Of a DNA stretch of 43,708 bases, positions 23,552 through 32,005 are shown piece by piece. The number at the start of each line of letters is the position of its first letter. Position 1 is the first letter of the stretch. The notes beneath the pieces were generated by a model that saw only the letters and a list, made by a program, of their open reading frames with translations, was not told the DNA's origin and ran no database searches. The translations under genes were made by a program, and so were the position numbers. The stretch comes from Caldifarciminota bacterium (lineage in GTDB: Bacteria; Hydrothermota; Tepidihabitantia; SM23-42), in contig CP070802.1 in assembly GCA_020343595.1 (NCBI GenBank), forward strand, positions 749,228-792,935, written 5' to 3'.

Positions 23552-25265
23552 GAACACTCCTGATCGCTAAAAACGTGTAAATATACGCAAAGAAGGCTAC
23601 TACTGCAGCAACAACCACGAAGATGGAAGATAGTGGCAAGCTTATCCATCCGGCAGGCTTGACAAGGAATTGAGGGAAGAGTAATGGTGTGTAGGCAAAC
23701 ATAACCACGAAGACTACAAACAGACCTGAGAAATTTCTATTCAAATAAACCAAACCGGCACCCGGAACAATGATGTTCAACAAATACGCTATCGTCTTCT
23801 TCATCCGGCGCCGGCGATTCCCGACCGAATGCCGCAGCAACTGTTCCATTTCCACATTCTCGGTCGTCTTCAATTTCGCGAAACACTTAATGCAAATCAC
23901 TTCATCGGCCTCTGCTTCCTGACACTTTCTGCAGACTGCCCGGCCGCACGTACCACAATAGAAAGGCGGAGAGAATCTGAAGGGAAGAAAAGATAGAACG
24001 AAGAGCGCCAATGCTGCGAAGAATAATAATGGATTTATCGTGCCAAAAAGATCGAGTTTCTCAGAAAGTAGCGCCCGATATAACTCACCAGTGGACGGCA
24101 TGATATCCAGAGGTTCCGTGGATGATGACGAAAAGCCGCGTCGTCGCGCCTCGGCCATGTATCTTGATGACTCACTGTATTCGAGTATTCTCAACTTCAG
24201 AAGACCCATATTGAAGAACGGTTCGCCTTTGCTACCCGCCCGCATTGCATAGCTATACAAAGTTTCCGCTCTTGCCTCCTCACCGTAGACAAAATAGATA
24301 TTCGCTAGATTGTTCACAACTGCGATCTCACGACGCCCTCTGTAGTACATTTCCTCGTAAAGCGACATGGCTTCTTCAAGACGGCCCCGCTGCTTCAGAG
24401 CATAGGCCTGGAAGAGTTTGTCCTGCTCGTCATCCGTGTCGATTGTCACGCTGTTGTCGTATTGCACCATTTCATATAGTCTGAAGTTCTTCGACTCCCT
24501 CGATAGAAACCGCATCAAATCGTGCAGCGGCATTGAGAGAATGAAAATTGCAGCCAGGGAAATCAGAATACCCCTCAACCAATTCCGCTCGCGTTTGTTG
24601 AAAACGAACAAAAGGAGAACCGCGTAGCTCGCGAAAATTAGAAACACATTTCGCAACACCAGCACTGGAAAGAGCAAAACGACAAAACCTATTATTCCTT
24701 TGAGTCTCCCGTGTTCCTGTATATCAATACGGTGACTCACGGCTGGAAGGTAGAATATTGTCTTGGCTGCGACATACACAAACCCGCACATGAATGTTGC
24801 AAGAAAGATCAGCACAATAGCGTTGGCAATGAAGAATATCTGGGTCCTAAAATCTCTAAAAACCGGAAGGGCAAGGGCGGCTATCAATGGATCGGCATTT
24901 CGCGCCCTGACGGCCAAGGCAATCAGGGAAAGGAAATTCTCGACTGCCGAGGAATCCAGATGGCTGGCGAGATTGAGTTTACTCATTGCTGTCTCATAAT
25001 CGGCAGCCTCCTTGGCCTCCCAGCGCAATACGGCGGCAATGTGGAAGTTGCGTCGAAAACTGGTCCGCAATAGAAGAGAATCAGCCTGCGGATCACTTGC
25101 GGTGTTACGCCAGAACCATAACACTACCGGGTCATCGGCGAAATCAGATATTTCGTATGAACCCTGCGTTAGACCGACAAAAATATCCTCGCTTCTGGGC
25201 GACTGGAGAAAAGCCTCATAACGCGTTTCGAATTGAAAAACCAAGAGTAAAGCTACCGCCAACAT
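23541..25265 (-). CDS. Polytopic membrane protein with TPR-like repeats and a treble-clef-like cysteine cluster
   Basis: 574 residues. Hydrophobic segments lie at about 1-12, 140-165, 190-225 and 235-255. A TPR-like helical region follows at about 280-370 (AYALKQRGRLEEAMSLYEEM, NNLANIYFVYGEEARAETLY). A further helix and a cysteine cluster CGTCGRAVCRKC...CIKC come next (about 440-465), then three more helices to the C-terminus. No known family is recognised. It overlaps the DUF4388 gene, so the two are likely partners at the inner membrane. The predicted transcript is leaderless. The zinc knuckle between membrane helices is unusual and should be cytoplasmic. Confidence 0.7.
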   Translation of the reverse strand: MLAVALLLVFQFETRYEAFLQSPRSEDIFVGLTQGSYEISDFADDPVVLWFWRNTASDPQADSLLLRTSFRRNFHIAAVLRWEAKEAADYETAMSKLNLASHLDSSAVENFLSLIALAVRARNADPLIAALALPVFRDFRTQIFFIANAIVLIFLATFMCGFVYVAAKTIFYLPAVSHRIDIQEHGRLKGIIGFVVLLFPVLVLRNVFLIFASYAVLLLFVFNKRERNWLRGILISLAAIFILSMPLHDLMRFLSRESKNFRLYEMVQYDNSVTIDTDDEQDKLFQAYALKQRGRLEEAMSLYEEMYYRGRREIAVVNNLANIYFVYGEEARAETLYSYAMRAGSKGEPFFNMGLLKLRILEYSESSRYMAEARRRGFSSSSTEPLDIMPSTGELYRALLSEKLDLFGTINPLLFFAALALFVLSFLPFRFSPPFYCGTCGRAVCRKCQEAEADEVICIKCFAKLKTTENVEMEQLLRHSVGNRRRRMKKTIAYLLNIIVPGAGLVYLNRNFSGLFVVFVVMFAYTPLLFPQFLVKPAGWISLPLSSIFVVVAAVVAFFAYIYTFLAIRSVHGD

Positions 25266-25271
25266 CAGGAA

Positions 25272-25299
25272 ATTATAGAAGAAATTGCATTCTTGTCAA
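25272..25299 (-). promoter_or_regulatory. Sigma70-type promoter for the TPR membrane protein-DUF4388 operon, predicted leaderless
   Basis: On the minus strand: TTGACA (25294-25299), 16 nt spacer, TATAAT (25272-25277). ATG at 25265 begins 7 nt after the -10. Confidence 0.78.
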
Positions 25300-25368
25300 T
25301 ACTCAATCGATACTTAATTCTGATAATGACCGATTGTACGCATAAGTGCCATTTTTCAAGCACTTTTC

Positions 25369-25396
25369 TTGACTTTCACACCATATTGACTATAAT
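25369..25396 (+). promoter_or_regulatory. Sigma70-type promoter for the kor operon
   Basis: TTGACT (25369-25374), 16 nt spacer, TATAAT (25391-25396). The leader of about 57 nt ends in AAAGGAGG (25448-25455) before ATG 25460, so this operon is leadered, unlike many neighbours. Confidence 0.75.
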
Positions 25397-25459
25397 AATT
25401 ACTGGTTACATCATATACCACGTCGATGAATCAAAATAGCTATCAGAAAGGAGGATTTA

Positions 25460-25666
25460 ATGCCTCAAGTTAAAATTCTGGAGGAAGTTTGCAAGGGTTG
25501 TGGTCTTTGTTGCGATGACGTCTGCCCGGTGAATATCCTCATTCTGGCGAATCGGATCAATTCAAGCGGTTATCATCCAGCTGAAGTTACGGACAATACT
25601 AAATGTACCGGATGCGGCTACTGCTTCAAAATCTGCCCGGAACCAGCAATCGAAGTGTACAAGTAG
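25460..25666 (+). CDS. korD: 2-oxoacid:ferredoxin oxidoreductase, delta (ferredoxin-like) subunit
   Basis: 68 residues with two [4Fe-4S] motifs, CKGCGLCCDDVCP (about 12-24) and CTGCGYCFKICPEPA (about 50-64). Each has the CxxCxxC...CP layout of a bacterial ferredoxin. It shuttles electrons from the TPP-bearing core to soluble ferredoxin. An excellent AAAGGAGG ribosome-binding site precedes it. It is the first of four genes in the order delta-alpha-beta-gamma, which is typical of the four-subunit 2-oxoglutarate and branched-chain 2-oxoacid enzymes. Confidence 0.9.
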   Translation: MPQVKILEEVCKGCGLCCDDVCPVNILILANRINSSGYHPAEVTDNTKCTGCGYCFKICPEPAIEVYK

Positions 25667-25676
25667 AGGAGAAGAA

Positions 25677-26741
25677 ATGCCAGAGCGAAAACTTATGTAC
25701 GGCAATCACGCAATCGTTGAAGGTGTGATCGCGGCGGGCTGCCGGTTCTTTGCAGGATATCCTATTACCCCCCAGAATGAGATCCCTGAATTTATGTCAA
25801 TCAGGATGAACGAAATAGGTGGCGTATTCATTCAAACCGAGAGCGAGATCGCGGCTATCAATATGCTCTTTGGCGCCGCAGCGGCAGGCAAACGGGCGAT
25901 GACATCATCTTCTTCACCCGGTATCAGCCTGATGCAGGAAGGGATTTCTTACATTGCTGGTGCCGATATTCCGGTGCTCGTCGTAAATGTCATCAGGGGC
26001 GGGCCAGGTCTCGGAAATATCGCACCGGCTCAATCTGATTACTATCAGGGAACCAAGGGCGGCGGCCATGGCGATTACTTCACAATAACCCTGGCGCCCA
26101 ATTCGGTACAGGAACTGTATGAATTCCCCAAATTAGCATTTGAACTAGCCGAGAAATATCGCAATCCAGCACTGATACTTGCCGACGGTCTGCTCGGACA
26201 GATGATGGAACCGGTCGAGTTCACGCAAGCCCCAGTCGACCCGGACACACTGCGTGAGCCACCCTATGCCTTGAGCGGATGCAAAGGCAGGGAGCGCCGC
26301 GTCGTCCGCTCATATGACCTGAAACCGGGAAAGCTGGAGGAAATGAACTGGCAAAGGTTGAAGAAATACCAGAAGATTCAGGAGACGGAACAAAGATTTG
26401 AAGCGACGGCGTGCGATGATGCGGAGCTTGTTATTATTGCATATGGAACGTGCGCTCGTGTTTGTGACGCCGCGGTCCGTATCGCACGCGCCAAGGGACA
26501 GAAAATTGGATTGCTCAGACCAATAACCCTTTGGCCGTTTCCCAATAAAATCATGTCTGAGATGTCGAAAAGAATCAAGAACTTCCTGGTGGTTGAAATG
26601 AACATGGGACAGATGATCGATGATGTCAAACTGGCCACCGAGTGCAGAAGCAAAATCCATTTCCACGGTCGACCCGGAGGTGGCGTACCAACGCCTCCCG
26701 AGATATATGAGAAGATCAAAACGATCATGGGAGGTGCATGA
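25677..26741 (+). CDS. korA: 2-oxoacid:ferredoxin oxidoreductase, alpha subunit
   Basis: 354 residues. YGNHAIVEGVIAAGCRFFAGYPITPQNE (opening 25 residues) is the pyrimidine-binding domain of 2-oxoacid oxidoreductase alpha subunits. SPGISLMQEGISY and RGGPGLGNIAPAQSDYYQGTKGGGHGDY follow; the latter is the usual substrate-side loop. Domain II covers about 240-340. It works with the beta subunit to decarboxylate a 2-oxoacid to its acyl-CoA, reducing ferredoxin. Whether 2-oxoglutarate (Kor) or 2-oxoisovalerate (Vor) is the substrate cannot be decided here. The last codons overlap the next gene (ATGA). Confidence 0.88.
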   Translation: MPERKLMYGNHAIVEGVIAAGCRFFAGYPITPQNEIPEFMSIRMNEIGGVFIQTESEIAAINMLFGAAAAGKRAMTSSSSPGISLMQEGISYIAGADIPVLVVNVIRGGPGLGNIAPAQSDYYQGTKGGGHGDYFTITLAPNSVQELYEFPKLAFELAEKYRNPALILADGLLGQMMEPVEFTQAPVDPDTLREPPYALSGCKGRERRVVRSYDLKPGKLEEMNWQRLKKYQKIQETEQRFEATACDDAELVIIAYGTCARVCDAAVRIARAKGQKIGLLRPITLWPFPNKIMSEMSKRIKNFLVVEMNMGQMIDDVKLATECRSKIHFHGRPGGGVPTPPEIYEKIKTIMGGA

Positions 26742-27490
26742 TGAAACAGCTCTTTGGTAGGCCTCAGGGACTAACCGATGTTCTTCAACGGTATTGCCCC
26801 GGATGTGGTCACGGCATCGTACACAGAATAATCGGCGATCTACTGGTTAAACTGGATATCCGGGAACGCGCGGTCGGTATCGCGCCAGTTGGTTGTTCGG
26901 TATTCGCTGACGAGTATTTCAATTGCGATATGATACAACCCCCGCACGGGAGGGGACCGGCGGTTTCGACCGGAATCAAGCGAGCTCGACCTGACTGCTT
27001 TGTCTTCAGTTATCAGGGAGATGGCGACCTTGCGGCGATCGGCACGGCCGAAATAGTACACGCGGCAGCGCGCAATGAGAATATCACAATTATCTTCATT
27101 AACAACGCTATCTTCGGCATGACCGGCGGTCAACTTGCACCGACAACTCTCCCCGGGATGAGATCGACAACATCGGTTCAAGGACGCGACATCAAGACGC
27201 AGGGCTATCCAATAAAAGTCTGCGAATTGCTTGCCGGCCTGGATGGACCTCACTATCTCGTCAGGACTGCAGTGAACGCCCCGAAGAACATCATTGCTAC
27301 TGAAAAAGCGCTGAAAACGGCATTCGTCAACCAGCTCGAGAACAAGGGCTTCTCCATGGTTGAGATCCTTTCAATGTGCCCCACAAACTGGGGACTGACT
27401 CCAATCCAGTCGAAAAAATGGATCGATGACACGATGATTAAATACTATCCACTTGGCGAGTACCGAAATCGAGCAAAGGAGGAGCGATGA
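26738..27490 (+). CDS. korB: 2-oxoacid:ferredoxin oxidoreductase, beta (TPP-binding) subunit
   Basis: 250 residues. RYCPGCGHGIVHRIIGDLL carries the cysteines and conserved GHG of the beta subunit. GDGDLAAIGTAEIVHAAARNENITIIFINNAIFGMTGGQ (starting at about 93) is the thiamine-diphosphate/magnesium motif GDGX...NN. It lacks a ferredoxin domain, in keeping with a separate delta gene. It overlaps both neighbours by 4 nt. SD-like AAGGAGG lies before the next gene within its C-terminal codons. Confidence 0.9.
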   Translation: MMKQLFGRPQGLTDVLQRYCPGCGHGIVHRIIGDLLVKLDIRERAVGIAPVGCSVFADEYFNCDMIQPPHGRGPAVSTGIKRARPDCFVFSYQGDGDLAAIGTAEIVHAAARNENITIIFINNAIFGMTGGQLAPTTLPGMRSTTSVQGRDIKTQGYPIKVCELLAGLDGPHYLVRTAVNAPKNIIATEKALKTAFVNQLENKGFSMVEILSMCPTNWGLTPIQSKKWIDDTMIKYYPLGEYRNRAKEER

Positions 27491-28020
27491 CAATGGAGAT
27501 CATTATTTCTGGATTCGGTGGACAGGGAGTGGTTTCCTCGGGTATAATCCTTGCACACGCCGGGCTGACCGAGGACAAGAATGTTACCTTCTTCCCCTCT
27601 TACGGTGCGGAAATGCGAGGAGGTACTGCCAACTGTTCGGTCGTTATATCAACCGATCCGGTCGCTTCGCCAATCGTTGCGAGCCCTGATGTGGTCGTTA
27701 TTATGAATGAACCTTCTCTCACTCGATTTGAGCCCATAGTAAAGCCTGGTGGTATTCTTTTCTACAATAAAACATTGATCAAATCAGTCCCAAAGAGAAC
27801 AGATATTACGGTAATCCCGATTGAAGCTAACGCGATCGCTGAAGAACTTGGTCAGGGTCGAATCGCGAACATGGTGATGCTCGGCGCACTCATCAAGAAG
27901 ACTGGAATCCTCAAGGTCGATACGCTGAAGATGGCGCAACGTGAGCGCTTCACCAAGGCGGGCGAAGATCAATTATCATTGAATGACAGGGCGTTGGACC
28001 GCGGCTATGATCAAGTATGA
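27487..28020 (+). CDS. korC: 2-oxoacid:ferredoxin oxidoreductase, gamma subunit
   Basis: 177 residues. The N-terminus IISGFGGQGVVSSGIILAHAG and FFPSYGAEMRGGTANCSVVIS are the coenzyme A-binding gamma-subunit signatures. PVASPIVASPDVVVIMNEPS follows. AAGGAGG (27477-27483) precedes its ATG, which overlaps the beta-subunit stop by 4 nt. It completes the delta-alpha-beta-gamma set. Reduced ferredoxin made here could feed the radical SAM enzyme encoded next, an inference from adjacency only. Confidence 0.9.
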   Translation: MTMEIIISGFGGQGVVSSGIILAHAGLTEDKNVTFFPSYGAEMRGGTANCSVVISTDPVASPIVASPDVVVIMNEPSLTRFEPIVKPGGILFYNKTLIKSVPKRTDITVIPIEANAIAEELGQGRIANMVMLGALIKKTGILKVDTLKMAQRERFTKAGEDQLSLNDRALDRGYDQV

Positions 28021-28080
28021 CCAGGGATATCTTCACTTCCTGGCTCATATAGCTCATGCCGCTGCAACAGGTAGATATCT

Positions 28081-30510
28081 TTGCAAAAGATAAGCAAGCT
28101 GGATGAACTCTTACCTCTGGTAAGAAAACCAATTCGCTATACAGGTGGCGAATACAACATTACGCTGAAGAAAAGCCCGACAATAAACGTCGGGCTCGTC
28201 TTCCCCGAGATCTATGAATTGGGCATGTCGAATCTCGGGATCAAGATCGTATACCATCTCTTCAACCGCAGGGAAAACATTCAGTGCGAGAGGGTCTTCG
28301 CTCCGTGGCCGGATTTCGGAGACAGAATGCGTGAACACTCTATAAAGCCCTACGGGCTCGAGACCAGACGCGAGATCGACGATTTCGATCTTCTGGGATT
28401 TTCACTGCAGAGCGAGCTGTGCTATACTACAGTCTTGCATATCCTCGATCTGGCTGGTATCCCTTTCCGTGCCGTCGATCGAAGTTCCAAACATCCAATT
28501 CTCATAGCCGGCGGTCCTGCGACGTTGAACCCGAGACCCATGTCTTCGGTTTTCGATGCGTTTGTCGTTGGCGACGGGGAAAACGTAATTCCTGGAATTA
28601 CCGAAATACTCGAGGACATACCGGCGGCAGAAAAGGAGGACCGCCTTCGCGCCCTGTCCAGACTACCGGGTGTCTGGGTACCAAAATTGCACGGATATGA
28701 CATCACGATACAGAAGCAGATGGTTAGTAAACTCGATGAAAATACAGTGCCCTTCCCGCCGATGTTGCCCACATGTGATATAACACATGACCGGTATGTT
28801 GTCGAAGTCATGCGTGGCTGCACCTGGGGTTGTCGTTTCTGCCAGGCGGGTTATACAAATAGACCGTTGCGCGTAAGGTCTGAATCAGAAGTACTACGGG
28901 CTGTGGAAAAAGGCCTGCGCCAGACCGGGTGGGAAGAAGTCTCGCTCCTCTCGTTTTCAATCCTCGATTATCCCGACCTGCTCAATCTCATAAGGAAACT
29001 CAATGAGATCCTCAGGAAGCGAATGGTCAGCATCTCGTTACCGGCCATGCGCGGTGAATTGTTCACCGAAGACCTTGCTCTATTACTCAAGGAAATCAAA
29101 AAGAGCGGACTGACATTTGCTCCCGAAACAGCGAGCGACGAGTTGAGGCGCCGATTGAACAAATCATTCTCCAATGACCGGCTGATCGACTCAATCCAGA
29201 CGGCTTACCGTACAGGCTGGAAGCAGGTAAAACTCTACTTCATGGTCGGACTACCATTCGAAACTGATGCTGATATCAAGGAAATAACCAGGTTGAGTGA
29301 TACCATCCTGAATGCCTGCCCCAAAGGCAGTCTTAAACTGTCGGTCAGTTCGTTCGTGCCCAAACCGCACACACCGTTCGAATCCGTCGAATTCGCGCCG
29401 ATTGATGCATTGAAGGAAAAAATCGAGAATATCAAAGCACACAAAAAACGCCGGGTTGAAGTCAAATATCAGTCTCCCGAAGTCTCCTATGTCGAGGCAC
29501 TATTGTCCCGGTCAGACGAAAGGATATTTCCTGTTATTGAAGCCGTCTACCGGGCCGGCGGGAAATTCGAAGAATGGCGCGAAGGCTTCGATTTCTCGCG
29601 TTGGGAGACAGCTTTACAGCAGCACGGTATATCGCCAGCCGAATGGCTGAAACCAAAGACAGAGAATCCCTGGGACATCGTCGATGTAGGGATCAGCAAA
29701 GAATTCCTGACCAAAGAATTTCAAAGATCCCGGCTCGCTCTTACGACTGAAAATTGCTTCTACGAAAAATGCGTAAAATGCGGCGCATGCGACGGGGATC
29801 GCCCGACACATTCTGAGGGTGATGACAAATATCTCAGCGTCACACCAACTTTAAAAAGTACTGGAAACCAAGTCATCTACAGGGTAAAATACTCGGTCGG
29901 TGAGGACTTCAGATATGCCTCGCACCTTGATATTGCCAGGGCTATTTACCGTGCACTTCGCAGGTCAGACCTTCCGATCAAATTCACTCAGGGGTTTTCA
30001 CCTATTCCCAAGGTCTCATTCTGCCCTCCGAAAAGTGTCGGGCAGATAGCAAAAGGTGATTTCTTCGATGTCTATCTCGAGACAGAGTACTTCGGAAACA
30101 TTTCGAGGGAATTGAACGCACGATTCCCACCGGGTATCCGGGTGCTGGACATCCGCGCCATCAACCCGGGAACGGTATCTCTGTCCAGCTCTATTAATCT
30201 GATAAACTACGAGGTTAATATCGATAAAGAAGACCTGAAGAAATCAATCGACCTTAATTCGGAAGTACCGATCTACGTGAATACGAAGTCCGGCCAGAAG
30301 GATCTAAAGACTGGACTCGATTCTTTATCGATCGCGAATGGTCCTCTTTCATGCGGTCTTTTTTACGGCGGTGGGCAGGTCAATATCTACGATCTTCTTT
30401 CGTATTTGACAGAACTCCCACCTGACCAGGCCAAACGTTTTAAGGTAACAAGAACTACAATGTTCATCAAAAAAGAAAGTGAAAAAATCTCTCCGATGGA
30501 GGTCAAGTGA
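28081..30510 (+). CDS. B12-binding-type radical SAM protein (TIGR03960-like) fused to a DUF2344 domain
   Basis: 809 residues from TTG 28081 (AGGTAG 12 nt upstream). The N-terminal part opens like other TIGR03960 proteins (KPIRYTGGEYN) with a Rossmann-type B12-binding-like region at about 35-175. Radical SAM motif RGCTWGCRFCQAG places cluster cysteines at 247, 251 and 254. A second cysteine group, CFYEKCVKCGAC, lies at about 560-575. DUF2344 begins near 595 with the YASHLDIARAIYRALRRS and KFTQGFSPIPKVSF segments. The fused arrangement, followed by RNase E/G, is common in bacteria; a role in RNA or ribosome modification is often suspected but unproven. No cobalamin His motif was identified by eye. 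The TGA overlaps the next start (GTGA). Confidence 0.85.
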   Translation: MQKISKLDELLPLVRKPIRYTGGEYNITLKKSPTINVGLVFPEIYELGMSNLGIKIVYHLFNRRENIQCERVFAPWPDFGDRMREHSIKPYGLETRREIDDFDLLGFSLQSELCYTTVLHILDLAGIPFRAVDRSSKHPILIAGGPATLNPRPMSSVFDAFVVGDGENVIPGITEILEDIPAAEKEDRLRALSRLPGVWVPKLHGYDITIQKQMVSKLDENTVPFPPMLPTCDITHDRYVVEVMRGCTWGCRFCQAGYTNRPLRVRSESEVLRAVEKGLRQTGWEEVSLLSFSILDYPDLLNLIRKLNEILRKRMVSISLPAMRGELFTEDLALLLKEIKKSGLTFAPETASDELRRRLNKSFSNDRLIDSIQTAYRTGWKQVKLYFMVGLPFETDADIKEITRLSDTILNACPKGSLKLSVSSFVPKPHTPFESVEFAPIDALKEKIENIKAHKKRRVEVKYQSPEVSYVEALLSRSDERIFPVIEAVYRAGGKFEEWREGFDFSRWETALQQHGISPAEWLKPKTENPWDIVDVGISKEFLTKEFQRSRLALTTENCFYEKCVKCGACDGDRPTHSEGDDKYLSVTPTLKSTGNQVIYRVKYSVGEDFRYASHLDIARAIYRALRRSDLPIKFTQGFSPIPKVSFCPPKSVGQIAKGDFFDVYLETEYFGNISRELNARFPPGIRVLDIRAINPGTVSLSSSINLINYEVNIDKEDLKKSIDLNSEVPIYVNTKSGQKDLKTGLDSLSIANGPLSCGLFYGGGQVNIYDLLSYLTELPPDQAKRFKVTRTTMFIKKESEKISPMEVK

Positions 30511-31982
30511 GAAAGAAGGATATCATTGTCAACATATCAAACTCTGAAACGAGAATAGCGGTTATGCAAAACGGCAATTTCGCGGAATTCTACCTCGACC
30601 GCGCCGAAAGAACAAGTATTGTAGGAAATATCTACAAGGGGAAGGTCCTCAATCTGATCTCCGGATTGAAAGCAGCCTTCGTGAACATCGGCATCGAGAA
30701 GAATGGATTCCTACCGCTCAATGAAATTCCGTTCGAGGAGTTCTCTCAGCTCTTTGAGAGTGAAATCGAAATGGAACAGGAACGCCGACCCGAAGAGATA
30801 AAGCTTCGGGAGAACCAGGAAATTATCGTCCAGGTCACCAAGGACTCCTACGGCATAAAGGGTCCGCGTATCACGTCCTATATATCCATCCCGGGCCGTT
30901 ACGTAGTCCTGCTCGTTAATGCCAAGAACGTAGGCATATCACGAAAGATCCGTCAGCGGCGGGTGCGTGAGATGCTCTTTAGAACCGGCAAGCACGTCAA
31001 GCCGCCTGGTATGGGATTGATCATCAGAACAGCGGCGTCTCGTGCAAAACCTGAAGAGATCAGAAAAGAAGTCGAAGTGCTTAAGCGCGACTGGGATAGA
31101 AACATGGAAAAAGCCAAGAACCCGGCGCCCATTCTGATCTATGAAGAACCGGATGCATTGATAAAAACTGTCCGCGATATATTCAATAGTGAAGTCCGGA
31201 ATCTATTCGTCGATTCGCCAGCAGCATACAATAAGATAATCAGTTATCTCGGCAAAGTATCACCACGTATGCGATCGCGCGTAAAACTGTACCGGGATTC
31301 ACAGCCGATATTCGAAAAATACTCCGTGGAAGAAAAACTCAAGAGCATACTTGAAAGAAAGATCTGGCTGCCGAGTGGCGGATACATTGTCCTCGACCAG
31401 ACTGAGGCACTGGTGACCATTGACGTCAACACGGGCAAGTCATCGAAGGAAAAGCAAGCCGAGAGACTGGCGTTGTCTACTAATCTCGAAGCACTCAGGG
31501 AGATCGTCCGTCAGCTAAGGCTTCGTGACATTGGGGGTCTGGTTATCGTCGATCTGATCGATCTTTCAAAAAGAGACAATATCGACCGGATGTTGCGCGA
31601 ATTCAAATCAATGATACGCGAGGATAAAGCGCGTTATCGAATAGGTGGCATCAGTGAGTTCGGCCTTCTTGAGTTCACTCGTGAACGCTCGCGGTCCAGC
31701 ATCACCTCAAGCCTCAGCGAATCATGCCCAGCCTGCAAGGGCCGGGGCAGAACGATGTCCCGGATGAGCACATTCGGTTACATCGAACGGTGGTTCATGC
31801 AAAATGGAAAGAATATACGAGGAAAAATGATTGAACTGCAGACCTCGCCGAGGCTCGCAGATTTTCTCAGCCTTCAGCACTCCGGAACGATAGCCGCAAT
31901 TGCTAAAGAATACAATCTTATTTTGCGCATCAAAGCGGATTACGCTTTCAACGAAGGAGATTTCAAGGTCGTGGTGCTCTGA
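30507..31982 (+). CDS. rng: Ribonuclease E/G family endoribonuclease
   Basis: 491 residues with a GTG start overlapping the previous stop. An S1-like domain (about 35-125, GNIYKGKVLNLISGLKAAFV) leads into the RNase H-like and DNase I-like catalytic core. VTIDVNTGKSS gives Asp306 and IVDLIDL gives Asp349, matching the two magnesium ligands of E. coli RNase E (Asp303, Asp346). The zinc-link SCPACKGRG joins subunits into dimers. Length fits RNase G rather than RNase E; there is no long unstructured scaffold tail. It processes rRNA and starts mRNA decay. In a genome with many leaderless mRNAs, which would carry 5'-triphosphates, its 5'-end sensing could matter. Confidence 0.92.
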   Translation: MRKKDIIVNISNSETRIAVMQNGNFAEFYLDRAERTSIVGNIYKGKVLNLISGLKAAFVNIGIEKNGFLPLNEIPFEEFSQLFESEIEMEQERRPEEIKLRENQEIIVQVTKDSYGIKGPRITSYISIPGRYVVLLVNAKNVGISRKIRQRRVREMLFRTGKHVKPPGMGLIIRTAASRAKPEEIRKEVEVLKRDWDRNMEKAKNPAPILIYEEPDALIKTVRDIFNSEVRNLFVDSPAAYNKIISYLGKVSPRMRSRVKLYRDSQPIFEKYSVEEKLKSILERKIWLPSGGYIVLDQTEALVTIDVNTGKSSKEKQAERLALSTNLEALREIVRQLRLRDIGGLVIVDLIDLSKRDNIDRMLREFKSMIREDKARYRIGGISEFGLLEFTRERSRSSITSSLSESCPACKGRGRTMSRMSTFGYIERWFMQNGKNIRGKMIELQTSPRLADFLSLQHSGTIAAIAKEYNLILRIKADYAFNEGDFKVVVL

Positions 31983-32005
31983 TACTACAAGGAAAGGGAT
32001 TGAAA

